NCBI RefSeq assembly: GCF_001455965.1
Contig: NZ_LKKO01000031.1
Span: forward strand, 1 to 64,000
Source of the DNA: Methylobacterium sp. GXS13
Lineage (GTDB): Bacteria; Pseudomonadota; Alphaproteobacteria; Rhizobiales; Beijerinckiaceae
Reading direction: 5' to 3'
Length of the DNA: 64,000 nt
The notes under the pieces were generated by a model. The model worked only from the letters and a program-made list of their open reading frames with translations. It ran no database searches and had not been told where the DNA came from. A program made the position numbers and the translations under genes. Positions within the stretch are counted from its first letter, which is position 1. Each line of letters opens with the position of its first letter. This document shows, piece after piece, positions 39,336-47,255 of this stretch.

Positions 39336-39791
39336 TCAGGCGGTGCCGTACATCCGGTCCGCGCGGCCCTCGAAGGCGTCGGTGAACTTGCGGAAGGCGC
39401 GGTCGAACATCGTGCCCATCAGGAGGCCCAGCGTCCGGCTCTTGAACTCGTAGGTGATGAAGAAATCGACGCTGCAGCCGCCGTTCGGCGCCTCCTTGAA
39501 CGACCAGCGGTTCTCCAGGTGGCGGAACGGACCGTCGATATACTCGGCCACGATTCTGTGGTTGGCCGGATCGAGGCTGACCCGGGTGGTGAAGCGCTCG
39601 CGGATGGCCTTGTAGCCCACGCCCATCTCGGCGACCAAAACCTGCCCGCCCTCCGGCATCGCCTGCCGGCGGATCACCCGCAGGGATTCGCAGAGCGGCA
39701 GGAATTCCGGGTAGCGCTCCACGTCGGCCACGAGATCGTACATCTGCTGCGGCGAATGCCGCACCGTGCGGGTAACCCGGAAGGACGGCAT
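39336..39791 (-). CDS. COQ10/RatA-like START-fold protein
   Basis: A 151-residue ubiquinone-binding-type protein of the SRPBCC superfamily. It shows FRVTRTVRHSPQQMYDLVAD, VERYPEFLPLCESLRV, FTTRVSLDPANHRIVAEYID and a C-terminal SRTLGLLMGTMFDRAFRKFT. Relatives are yeast Coq10 (quinone chaperone) and the E. coli RatA toxin; in alphaproteobacteria the gene regularly follows lipA, suggesting a respiratory-quinone role. ATG 39791 follows GGAAAAGAA, 16 bases after the lipA stop. Confidence 0.9.
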   Translation of the reverse strand: MPSFRVTRTVRHSPQQMYDLVADVERYPEFLPLCESLRVIRRQAMPEGGQVLVAEMGVGYKAIRERFTTRVSLDPANHRIVAEYIDGPFRHLENRWSFKEAPNGGCSVDFFITYEFKSRTLGLLMGTMFDRAFRKFTDAFEGRADRMYGTA

Positions 39792-39807
39792 TTCTTTTCC
39801 GACGTGC

Positions 39808-40803
39808 TCAGGCCGAGAGGGCGGGGGCGTGCGAGACAGCGTGCTTGGCGAGCCGGGCCGCCTGAAGCTTGGCAAAATCCTCGCCGGCATGGTGCGACGA
39901 GCGGGTGAGCGGCGTGGCCGAGACCAGCAGGAAGCCCTTGGCGTAGGCGGTGGTCTCGTAGGTCTTGAATTCGTCCGGCGGAATGAAGCGCACGACCTCG
40001 TGATGCTTCTTCGACGGCTGCAGATACTGGCCGATGGTCAGGAAGTCGACCTCGGCGGAGCGCAGGTCGTCCATGAGCTGGAGCACTTCGTTCCGCTCCT
40101 CGCCGAGCCCGACCATGATGCCGGACTTGGTGAAGATCGTCGGGTCGAGCTCCTTCACCCGCTGGAGCAGGCGCACCGAGTGGAAGTAGCGGGCGCCGGG
40201 CCGCACCGTGAGGTACTTGGCCGGCACCGTCTCGAGGTTGTGGTTGAACACGTCGGGCTTGGCCGCGACCACCACCTCCAGTGCGCCGTCCTTGCGCAGG
40301 AAGTCGGGGGTAAGGATTTCCACCGTGGTGCCGGGGCTCGCCGTGCGGATCGCCGCGATGGTCCGGGCGAAATGCTGGGCGCCGCCGTCCTTCAGGTCGT
40401 CCCGGTCCACCGAGGTGATCACCACGTGGTGCAGGCCGAGCTTGGCCACCGAGTCGCCGATTTTCTCGGGCTCCAGGGCGTCCAGGGCGTCGGGCAGACC
40501 GGTGCGGACGTTGCAGAAGGCGCAGGCCCGCGTGCAGGTGTCGCCCATGATCATGAAGGTGGCGTGCCGCTTCTCCCAGCACTCGCCGATATTGGGGCAG
40601 CCGGCTTCCTCGCAGACGGTAACCAGGCCGTGCTCGCGGACGATCTTCTGGGTCTCGGTCCAGGCCTTGGAGCCCGGCGCCTTGACCCGGATCCAATCCG
40701 GTTTCTTGGCCTGAACGGGCTGGTCCGGCCGGTGCGCCTTCTCGGGATGGCGCAGGCGCGCGGAGCGCGGATCGTTCTTCAGGATGTCGAGGACGACGGC
40801 CAT
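39808..40803 (-). CDS. lipA: Lipoyl synthase
   Basis: A 331-residue radical-SAM enzyme that inserts two sulfurs into octanoyl groups of pyruvate dehydrogenase and related complexes. The auxiliary-cluster cysteines are in [19 protein letters not shown] and the radical-SAM cysteines in [11 protein letters not shown]. Also visible are [26 protein letters not shown] and [11 protein letters not shown]. The N-terminal Lys/Arg-rich segment and the C-terminal Ser near [16 protein letters not shown] (auxiliary-cluster ligand region) are present. The start at 40803 is clear. Confidence 0.97.
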   Translation of the reverse strand: MAVVLDILKNDPRSARLRHPEKAHRPDQPVQAKKPDWIRVKAPGSKAWTETQKIVREHGLVTVCEEAGCPNIGECWEKRHATFMIMGDTCTRACAFCNVRTGLPDALDALEPEKIGDSVAKLGLHHVVITSVDRDDLKDGGAQHFARTIAAIRTASPGTTVEILTPDFLRKDGALEVVVAAKPDVFNHNLETVPAKYLTVRPGARYFHSVRLLQRVKELDPTIFTKSGIMVGLGEERNEVLQLMDDLRSAEVDFLTIGQYLQPSKKHHEVVRFIPPDEFKTYETTAYAKGFLLVSATPLTRSSHHAGEDFAKLQAARLAKHAVSHAPALSA

Positions 40804-40942
40804 GGGTCGGGGGCTGCCACACCGGGGGGAGGCGCCCGGAGGCGCGGTCGGTCAGTGGGACTGACTTAAGGCGCCCGGCCTCGCGCCGCAAACCGCCGCG
40901 ACGCCGGGACGCCCTGCGGCGGTTGAGGATGCGGCGTTTCCG

Positions 40943-41674
40943 TCAGATCCCGAGCGCCCGTACCAGCAGCGCGGCCAGCACCGCCCCGACAACGGGGCCG
41001 GCCACCGGGATCAGCGCGTAGCCCCAGTCGGAGGTGCCCTTCCCCGCGATCGGCAGGACGGCGTGCGCGATGCGTGGTCCAAGATCGCGGGCGGGGTTGA
41101 TGGCGTAGCCGGTGGTGCCGCCGAGCGAGAGGCCGATGCCCCAGACCAGCATGCCGACCATGTAGGGGGCGACCCCGCGCGGGATCGCCCCCGAGGCGCC
41201 GAGGGTGTTGGTCACCAATGCCGAGATGGTCAGGATGAGGAAGAAGGTGGCGATGATCTCCGAGGTCCAGTTGGCCTTGGCGTCCCGGATCGCGGGCCCG
41301 GTGCAGAAGCAGGCGAGCTTCAGGTCCTGCTCCGGGGTCGCCGCCCAGTGCGGCAGGTAGTGGAGCCAGACGATGGCCGCGCCCGCGAAGGCGCCGAGCA
41401 TCTGCGCCGGGATGTAGACCCAGAGCTTCGAGACGTCCCCGGAGCTGACGGCCCCCGCCACGGTCACGGCCGGGTTGAGATGCGCGTCCGGGCTGCCGGT
41501 GGCGGTGGCGACGAAGATCCCGGCCAGCACCGCGAAGGCCCAGCCGGCGGTGATCGCGATCCAGCCGGCATTCTCGCCCTTGGATTTCTTGAGCAGGGCG
41601 CCGGCGACGACGCCGTCTCCCAGCACGATCAGCGTCATCGTGCCGAGGAACTCGCCCAGGAATGGCAATGTCAT
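40943..41674 (-). CDS. glpF: Glycerol uptake facilitator (aquaglyceroporin)
   Basis: A 243-residue MIP-family channel that lets glycerol cross the inner membrane. The two pore-lining NPA motifs are in DAHLNPAVTVAG and GYAINPARDLGPR, and six membrane segments are seen from LGEFLGTMTLIVLGDGVVAG to VVGAVLAALLVRAL. The second NPA is followed by Arg-Asp, as in glycerol-permeable members. ATG 41674 follows GGGGAGACAGACC. It lies 253 bases downstream of glpK; that gap contains a palindromic repeat, so glpF may have its own promoter. Confidence 0.95.
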   Translation of the reverse strand: MTLPFLGEFLGTMTLIVLGDGVVAGALLKKSKGENAGWIAITAGWAFAVLAGIFVATATGSPDAHLNPAVTVAGAVSSGDVSKLWVYIPAQMLGAFAGAAIVWLHYLPHWAATPEQDLKLACFCTGPAIRDAKANWTSEIIATFFLILTISALVTNTLGASGAIPRGVAPYMVGMLVWGIGLSLGGTTGYAINPARDLGPRIAHAVLPIAGKGTSDWGYALIPVAGPVVGAVLAALLVRALGI

Positions 41675-41779
41675 GGTCTGTCTCCCCAGTTTTGCTGCTT
41701 ATTGTAAGATTTTACAGCTTGTTTGAATGTGTAATGCTAAGGGATGATTGTCGATATCTATCGATCTTCCAATATCTTC

Positions 41780-41890
41780 CCTCATCCTGAGGTGCAGGAG
41801 CGTAGCGGAGGCCTCGAAGGAGCCCTCCAGCCGGCCGCGCGATCCCTGGAAGCCTCCTTCGAGGCTGCTGCCCAGCACCTCAGGATGAGG
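41780..41890. repeat. Dispersed palindromic repeat (CCTCATCCTGAGGTGC type)
   Basis: A 111-base palindrome with ends CCTCATCCTGAGGTGC and GCACCTCAGGATGAGG and an inner pairing of CTCGAAGGAGG with CCTCCTTCGAG. It lies between glpK and glpF. The type is frequent in rhizobial and methylobacterial genomes. A transcript through it would fold strongly and could reduce glpF relative to glpK expression. Confidence 0.8.
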
Positions 41891-41927
41891 TCGCGGGTAG
41901 GGGTGATCCGGCCCGAAGGCCCTCTCC

Positions 41928-43433
41928 TCAATCCTCGTTGAGCTTCCAGTCGAAGGAGCGCTGCACCGCCCGGCCCCAGGCGGCGGCGATCTTCTGGCGC
42001 TGGCCGGCATCCATCTTCGGTGTCCAGCGCTTGTCGACGCCCCAGTTGCGCTTGAGGTCGTCGAGGCCCTTCCAGTAGCCCACCGCCAGGCCGGCCGCGT
42101 AGGCGGCGCCGAGCGCCGTGGTCTCGGAGACTTTCGGGCGCACCACCGGCACGTCGAGCATGTCGGCCTGGAACTGCATCAGCGTGGTGTTGGCGACCAT
42201 GCCGCCGTCGGCGCGCAACTCCTTGACCGGGATGCCGGAATCCTTGGCCATCGCGTCCAGCACCTCGTGGGTCTGGAAGGCGGTCGCCTCCAGCACCGAG
42301 CGGGCGATGTGGCCGCGGTTGACGTAGCGGGTCAGGCCGATGATCAGCCCGCGGGCGCCCTCGTTCCAGTGCGGCGCGTAGAGGCCCGAGAAGGCCGGCA
42401 CGAAGTAGACGCCGCCATTGTCCTCGACGGTCGTGGCCAGCGTCTCGACCTCTGCCGAATCCTTGATCATGTGCAGGTTGTCGCGCAGCCATTGCACCAG
42501 GGCGCCGGTGATCGCGATGGAGCCCTCAAGGGCGTAGGCGGGCTTCTGGCCGTCGAGACGGTAGGCCAGGGTCGTGACCAGGCCGGCCTTGGACGGGACC
42601 GGCTCCGTGCCGGTGTTCATCAGCGCGAAGCAGCCGGTGCCGTAGGTGTTCTTGGCCTCGCCCGGACTGAAGCAGGTCTGGCCGAACAGGGCCGCCTGCT
42701 GGTCGCCGAGGATGCCGGCGATCGGCACGCCCGCGAACGGCGCCTTGGTCTCGCCGTAGACCTCGCTGGAGGATACGATCTTCGGCAGCATCGCCTTCGG
42801 AATCCCGAAGGTCGCCAGCATGCCGTCGTCCCAGTCCAGGGACTTCAGCGACATCAGCTGCGTGCGGCTGGCATTGGTTACGTCGGTGACGTGCAGCCCG
42901 CCCTCGGTCCCGCCGGTGAGGTTCCAGACCAGCCAGGTGTCGATGTTGCCGAACAGCACGTCGCCGGCCTCGGCCTTCTCGCGGGCGCCCTCGACATGGT
43001 CGAGCAGCCAACGCAGCTTCAGTCCGGAAAAGTAGCTCGCCAGCGGCAGGCCGGTGAGGTCGCGGAACCGGTCGCGGCCGCCGTCGCGGGCAAATTCGGA
43101 GACCAGCCGGTCGTTGCGGGTATCCTGCCAGACCAGGGCGTTGTGCAGCGGCTTGCCGGTGCGGCGGTCCCAGATCAGCGTGGTCTCGCGCTGGTTGGTG
43201 ATGCCGATGGACGCGAGGTCGGTGGGCTGGAGGCCGGCCTTGTCCAGGGCCTCGCGCATCACGCCCTGCGTCTTGGTCCAGATCTCGGCGGCGTCGTGCT
43301 CGACATGGCCGGGGGCCGGATAGATCTGCGCGTGCTCGGCCTGGGCCAGCGCGATGACGCTGCCCGCGCGATCGAACACCATGAAGCGGCTGCTCGTGGT
43401 GCCCTGGTCGATGGCCCCGACGTAACGGCTCAT
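41928..43433 (-). CDS. glpK: Glycerol kinase
   Basis: A 501-residue FGGY-family kinase forming glycerol 3-phosphate from glycerol and ATP. Motifs are [40 protein letters not shown], the catalytic region [40 protein letters not shown] and [15 protein letters not shown]. The C-terminal [20 protein letters not shown] and [20 protein letters not shown] follow. ATG 43433 is preceded by GAGGAGGGAACG. It is 57 bases downstream of glpD in the same operon. Confidence 0.97.
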   Translation of the reverse strand: MSRYVGAIDQGTTSSRFMVFDRAGSVIALAQAEHAQIYPAPGHVEHDAAEIWTKTQGVMREALDKAGLQPTDLASIGITNQRETTLIWDRRTGKPLHNALVWQDTRNDRLVSEFARDGGRDRFRDLTGLPLASYFSGLKLRWLLDHVEGAREKAEAGDVLFGNIDTWLVWNLTGGTEGGLHVTDVTNASRTQLMSLKSLDWDDGMLATFGIPKAMLPKIVSSSEVYGETKAPFAGVPIAGILGDQQAALFGQTCFSPGEAKNTYGTGCFALMNTGTEPVPSKAGLVTTLAYRLDGQKPAYALEGSIAITGALVQWLRDNLHMIKDSAEVETLATTVEDNGGVYFVPAFSGLYAPHWNEGARGLIIGLTRYVNRGHIARSVLEATAFQTHEVLDAMAKDSGIPVKELRADGGMVANTTLMQFQADMLDVPVVRPKVSETTALGAAYAAGLAVGYWKGLDDLKRNWGVDKRWTPKMDAGQRQKIAAAWGRAVQRSFDWKLNED

Positions 43434-43490
43434 CGTTCCCTCCTCAGGTTAGGCCCGACCGGTCTCGCGCCGGCTCGGGTTCGAACAGGA

Positions 43491-45023
43491 TCATGCGGCC
43501 TCGGCCTTGCGGTCGAGGTAGTCGGAAAGCCGCGCGGCGCTCTCGGGGCTGGTGCGCAGGCCGAGCTTGGAGCGGCGCCAGAGGATGTCCTCGGCGGTGA
43601 CCGCCCATTCGGCGACGCGCAGGTAATCGACCTCGGCCGCCGTGAGGCCGCCGTCGAACACCGCGCCGAGATCGGCCATGGATTGCGCGCTCCCGACGAT
43701 CTCGCGCGCGTTGGTGCCGTAGGCCCGGGCGAGGCGCCGCGCGGTCTCGGCCGGCAGGAACGGCTTCTCCGCCTGAAACTTCGCGAGGAACCGGTCGAAA
43801 TCCGCGTCCGGCATGCCGCGGTCGTGCAGGACCGCATCGCCGGTCCAGGCCGGCTTGAGGCCCGGGAAGAACGGCTTGAGCTTCTCGATCGCGTGCTCGG
43901 CCAAGCGCCGGTAGGTGGTGATCTTGCCGCCGAACACCGACAGCACCGCCGCCTTCCCGCCTTGGTCCTCCACGTCGAGGACGTAGTCGCGGGTCACCGC
44001 GGAGGCGTTCTCGGCCGCGTCGTCGTAGAGCGGGCGCACGCCCGAATAGCTCCAGACCACGTCGGCCGGGGTGATGCGGGTGTCGAAGGAGCGGTTGATG
44101 CAGCCGCAGAGGTAGTCGGTCTCCTCGGGGGAGATCGAGACCGGCCCGGGCTCGCCGTCATAGGGCACGTCGGTGGTGCCGATCAGCGTGAAGTCGCGCT
44201 CATAGGGGATCGCGAAGATGATGCGCTTGTCGGGCTGCTGCAGGATGTAGGCCTGGTCCCCCGGGAACAGGCGCTTGACCACGATGTGGCTGCCCTTGAT
44301 CAGGCGCACCGCCGCGCGGCTGTTGATGCCGAGCGTGCCGCCGAGCGTCGCGCTCACCCAGGGGCCGGCAGCGTTGACCACGGCTTTGGCCCGGACCATC
44401 CGCTCGGTTCCGGTGCGCTCGTCGCGCAGGGTCGCGACCCAGCCGTCGCCCTCGCGCCGCGCCGAGACCACGCCGGTGCGGGTCAGGACCGTGGCGCCGC
44501 GTTCGCGGGCATCCATGGCGTTGAGCACCACCAGGCGGCTGTCCTCGACCCAGCAGTCCGAATAGACGAAGCCCTTGGTCAGCCGATTCTGCAGCGGCGC
44601 GCCGTAGGGGGAGCTGCGCAGATCGACGGACTTCGAGCCCGGCAGGGTCCGCAGCCGGGCGAGATGATCGTACAGGAACAGGCCGAGCCGCAGCATCCAG
44701 GCCGGGCGCAGGCCCTCGTCGTGAGGCAGCACGAAGCGCAGGGGCCAGATCACGTGGGGCGCCTGCCGCAGCAGCCGCTCGCGTTCGGCAAGGGCTTCGC
44801 GGACCAGGCGGAACTCGTAATATTCGAGGTAGCGCAGGCCGCCGTGGATCAGCTTCGTCGAGGACGAGGAGGTGAAGCCGGCCAGATCCCCGCGCTCGGC
44901 CAGCAGGACCGACAGGCCGCGGCCCGACGCATCGCGCGCGATTCCGGTGCCGTTGATGCCGCCGCCGATGACCAGAAGATCGTAGGCGTCGGACGGCGTG
45001 CGCTGGCGCGTTGCAGCCGGCAT
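43491..45023 (-). CDS. glpD: Aerobic glycerol-3-phosphate dehydrogenase
   Basis: A 510-residue FAD enzyme oxidising glycerol 3-phosphate to dihydroxyacetone phosphate and passing electrons to quinone at the membrane. The FAD motif is DLLVIGGGINGTGIARDASG, then FTSSSSTKLIHGGLRYLEYY, VNAAGPWVSATLGG, KGSHIVVKRLFPGDQAYIL and TLIGTTDVPYDGEPGPVSIS. The C-terminal DAO_C domain contains KITTYRRLAEHAIEKL. ATG 45023 follows AGGAGGAACA. It lies between glpR and glpK and has a GlpR-type operator just upstream. Confidence 0.97.
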   Translation of the reverse strand: MPAATRQRTPSDAYDLLVIGGGINGTGIARDASGRGLSVLLAERGDLAGFTSSSSTKLIHGGLRYLEYYEFRLVREALAERERLLRQAPHVIWPLRFVLPHDEGLRPAWMLRLGLFLYDHLARLRTLPGSKSVDLRSSPYGAPLQNRLTKGFVYSDCWVEDSRLVVLNAMDARERGATVLTRTGVVSARREGDGWVATLRDERTGTERMVRAKAVVNAAGPWVSATLGGTLGINSRAAVRLIKGSHIVVKRLFPGDQAYILQQPDKRIIFAIPYERDFTLIGTTDVPYDGEPGPVSISPEETDYLCGCINRSFDTRITPADVVWSYSGVRPLYDDAAENASAVTRDYVLDVEDQGGKAAVLSVFGGKITTYRRLAEHAIEKLKPFFPGLKPAWTGDAVLHDRGMPDADFDRFLAKFQAEKPFLPAETARRLARAYGTNAREIVGSAQSMADLGAVFDGGLTAAEVDYLRVAEWAVTAEDILWRRSKLGLRTSPESAARLSDYLDRKAEAA

Positions 45024-45079
45024 TGTTCCTCCTCTCCCGCCCTCGATGGCAGGTTCAGGACATATTGAGCCGCCTGCCG

Positions 45080-45097
45080 ATTTTCGCAAGCGAAAAA
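45080..45097 (-). promoter_or_regulatory. Candidate GlpR operator upstream of glpD
   Basis: ATTTTCG, four bases (CAAG), CGAAAAA: a palindrome with the TTCG-N4-CGAA core of the E. coli GlpR operator. It lies 57 bases upstream of the glpD start. A further half-site ATGTTCG lies at 45102-45108, overlapping the glpR stop region. Confidence 0.6.
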
Positions 45098-45108
45098 GCA
45101 CATGTTCG

Positions 45109-45924
45109 TTACGGTTCGTCGTCGGCCACCGCCAGGGTGACGCCCTGGCGCTCGATCATCGCGACGACCTCGGGCGGCGGCATCCGGTCGGTGAAGAACG
45201 TGTCGACCTGATCCAGACGCCCGACCTGCACCATCGGTCGCCGGGTGAACTTGGTGTGGTCGGCGACCAGGAAGGTCTTGCGGGCATGGGCCAGGATGGT
45301 CTGCGTCGCCCGCACCTCCTCGTAATCGTAGTCGAGCAGCGCGCCGTCGGCATCGATGCCGCTGATGCCGATCACCGCCACGTCCACCCGGAACTGGCTG
45401 AGCGTGTCGCAGGTGAGCTGGCCCAGCACCGCGCCGTCGCGGTTGCGCACAGTGCCGCCGGCCACGACGATGTGGAATTCCGTTGCCTCGGCGAGCGACA
45501 GAGCCACGTTGAGGTTGTTTGTGATGACGCTGAGGTCGTCGTGCCGGGTCAATTCGCGGGCCACGGCCTCGGGGGTCGTGCCGATATTGACGAAGACCGA
45601 GCAGTGCGACGGGATCCGGGCGGCCGCCAGCCGGCCGATCCGGGTCTTCTCCGGCAGGAGGGTTACCCGGCGATCGGCATAGTCGATGTTCTCGACGCTC
45701 GACGGCAGCCCGCCGCCGCCCCGGTAGCGCTCCAGCCGCCCTTCCGCGCTCAGTTCGTTGAGATCCCGCCGGATCGTCTGCACGGTGACGCCGAATTGCG
45801 CGGCCAGGGCCTCGATAGTGACGAAGCCCCGCTGGCGCACCGCCGCCACGATGGCGCACCGCCGCCCCTCGACCCCGGTTGCCTCGACCCTGTCCTCGGA
45901 TTTCCGGTCGAGCGGGCGTGACAT
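45109..45924 (-). CDS. glpR: Glycerol-3-phosphate regulon repressor GlpR, DeoR family
   Basis: A 271-residue repressor expected to be released by glycerol 3-phosphate. The N-terminal helix-turn-helix reads GFVTIEALAAQFGVTVQTIRRDLNEL, the DeoR signature, followed by RLERYRGGGGLPSS. The C-terminal sugar-phosphate domain has VFVNIGTTPEAVARELTRHD, FHIVVAGGTVRNRDGAVLG and YDYEEVRATQTILAHARKTF, with a final DHTKFTRRPM. ATG 45924 follows AGGAGTCTCG. It is upstream of glpD and is flanked by operator-like palindromes, indicating autoregulation. Confidence 0.94.
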   Translation of the reverse strand: MSRPLDRKSEDRVEATGVEGRRCAIVAAVRQRGFVTIEALAAQFGVTVQTIRRDLNELSAEGRLERYRGGGGLPSSVENIDYADRRVTLLPEKTRIGRLAAARIPSHCSVFVNIGTTPEAVARELTRHDDLSVITNNLNVALSLAEATEFHIVVAGGTVRNRDGAVLGQLTCDTLSQFRVDVAVIGISGIDADGALLDYDYEEVRATQTILAHARKTFLVADHTKFTRRPMVQVGRLDQVDTFFTDRMPPPEVVAMIERQGVTLAVADDEP

Positions 45925-45963
45925 CGAGACTCCTGGCGTTCCTCGGGCCGCCCTACAGGTGCA

Positions 45964-45983
45964 GATGTTCGTTTTCGAACATC
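45964..45983 (-). promoter_or_regulatory. Perfect GlpR-type operator upstream of glpR
   Basis: GATGTTCG, TTTT, CGAACATC: a perfect 8-bp inverted repeat 39 bases upstream of the glpR start. It matches the E. coli GlpR half-site ATGTTCG and its complement CGAACAT with four-base spacing, so autorepression is likely. Confidence 0.75.
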
Positions 45984-46140
45984 CTGCGGGTGTGGCGGCT
46001 TTCGTAACGAGAGTGGACCTGCCGGGGCGGTGGGGCAACCGGATCGCTCGGGTAGAGGACAGGATTCTCAACACCGGTAGACCGTGGCGCGGGCAACTTC
46101 CTCACCGGACTACGCGGTGTTCGGTCGGTCACAGGCGCGT

Positions 46141-46167
46141 CTCCCTCCCCCTCTGCGGGGGAGGGAG
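46141..46167. repeat. GC hairpin CTCCCTCCCC/GGGGAGGGAG
   Basis: CTCCCTCCCC pairs with GGGGAGGGAG across a short CTCTGC loop. It shares the CCCTCCCC...GGGGAGGG pattern with the repeat region at 36.7 kb. It lacks a T-run, so terminator activity is doubtful. It lies in the 368-base gap upstream of glpR, which otherwise holds the GlpR site and a terminator. Confidence 0.5.
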
Positions 46168-46220
46168 GGCACGTGTCATCCTCGCAGTGGAGCATCCGAA
46201 CCACGCCGGAAAAACCCCAC

Positions 46221-46251
46221 AAAAAAAGGCCTGCCGCGAGCGCGACAGGCC
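46221..46251 (-). terminator. Rho-independent terminator of the small Met/His-rich gene
   Basis: Read on the minus strand, a GGCCTG...CAGGCC stem with inner CGCG/CGCG pairing is followed at once by TTTTTTT. It lies 41 bases downstream of the gene ending at 46293 and insulates it from glpR. Confidence 0.8.
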
Positions 46252-46292
46252 AGATCGTCCGGTAGAGGCCGCGTGCGGCCATCCCGGCCTGA

Positions 46293-46544
46293 TCACATCT
46301 GGTGGTGACGCATCCGGCGGTGATGCTTCATCATGCGCTTGTGCTTCATGCGCTTGCGCATCATCGGGCGCTCGGTCGGCGCAACTGCGCCCCGCTCCAT
46401 GGCGGCGGCTTCGCCGGCCCGCTCCATGCCGCCGCGGGGGCCGCCAGCCTGGGCGCCGGAATTGTTGTAGGGCGCATTACCCTGGGCGTAAGCGGAGCCC
46501 GCGAGCAGCGTCAGCGACGCGGCGGCCAACAGCAGTTTCTTCAT
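46293..46544 (-). CDS. Small secreted Met/Arg/His-rich protein
   Basis: An 83-residue protein with signal peptide MKKLLLAAASLTLLAGSAYA. The mature chain has an Asn/Gly-rich segment (GNAPYNNSGAQAGGPRGG), an Ala/Glu/Met stretch and a very basic Met/His tail (RPMMRKRMKHKRMM then KHHRRMRHHQM). The composition suggests interaction with copper or other metals or with polyanions. No characterised family is recognised. A well-formed terminator follows at 46221-46251. The gene diverges from the chemosensory cluster. Confidence 0.7.
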   Translation of the reverse strand: MKKLLLAAASLTLLAGSAYAQGNAPYNNSGAQAGGPRGGMERAGEAAAMERGAVAPTERPMMRKRMKHKRMMKHHRRMRHHQM

Positions 46545-46753
46545 GATCGATCCCTGGCGTAAGACAGGCGCAGGCGAGGCGTCGCCCAACGTCTGGGGCT
46601 TTGCCGCTGCGTCGGAAAATAAGCGGCTGAGGGGAGACATGGTTCCCCGGTTCCGCGATCCGATTGTGGACGATTGCCTGCCGCCGGCCGTGGGCCTATC
46701 TCGCGAGCGGGCCCGGCGCGACCGTGACCGTGGGGCTTACAGGAGGGGCGGCT

Positions 46754-47248
46754 TTGGCCAGCAGCGGTTCGGCCTATCTGCTCCTCGATGTGGCCGGCAC
46801 GCCGTGCGCCCTGCCTCGCGCCTCCGTCTCCGAGATCCTGCCCCTGCCGGACCTGCACACGCCCCCGGCCACCGGCGGCTGGCTCGCCGGCTTCCTCAAT
46901 CTCGGCGGCGCGCCGATCCCGGTGGTCGATCTGGCGCCCTTGCTCGGCCTGCGCCCGGCCGCCACCGCCCCGGGCCTCTACGCGCATCTGGTGCTCACCC
47001 GGGACGATTCCGTCGCCTACCTGGTCGATCGCGCCGCCGATCTCGTGATCGTGCCCGACTCCGCGATCCGGCCGTCCGAGCAGGACGGCACGCTCAACGG
47101 CTGCGTCGCCGCCGAGCTCGTGATCGGCGACCGGCTCGTGCACGCCCTGGTCCCTGCGAGCCTCCTGACCGCCCAGGAGCGGGCCCGGGTCGCGGCGCTG
47201 ACCCAGGCCGCGGCCGAGCGCCTGGCCGCCCTGCCCGCAACCGCGTGA
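46754..47248 (+). CDS. CheW-like coupling protein (WspB-like position)
   Basis: A 164-residue CheW domain: SSGSAYLLLDVAGTPCALPR, then VSEILPLPDLHTPP, GWLAGFLNLGGAPIPVVDLA and a C-terminal VHALVPASLLTAQERARVAA. CheW proteins link receptors to the kinase CheA. The start is probably TTG 46754, preceded by an excellent AGGAGGGG eight bases upstream; no ATG fits the domain. It is the first gene of an eight-gene co-directional chemosensory cluster, seven bases before cheR. Confidence 0.85.
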   Translation: MASSGSAYLLLDVAGTPCALPRASVSEILPLPDLHTPPATGGWLAGFLNLGGAPIPVVDLAPLLGLRPAATAPGLYAHLVLTRDDSVAYLVDRAADLVIVPDSAIRPSEQDGTLNGCVAAELVIGDRLVHALVPASLLTAQERARVAALTQAAAERLAALPATA

Positions 47249-47255
47249 TCCGGCG

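Noticed and set aside
39336..39791. Type II toxin RatA
   Set aside because: The fold is shared with RatA, but the position after lipA and the lack of an antitoxin-like neighbour favour a COQ10-type quinone role.
42267..45068. 933-codon plus-strand open frame opposite glpK-glpD
   Set aside because: It spans the antisense of two well-supported genes and their gap, with shadow-type composition.
46141..46167. GC hairpin as a terminator for glpR-side transcripts
   Set aside because: No T-run follows; listed as a repeat instead.
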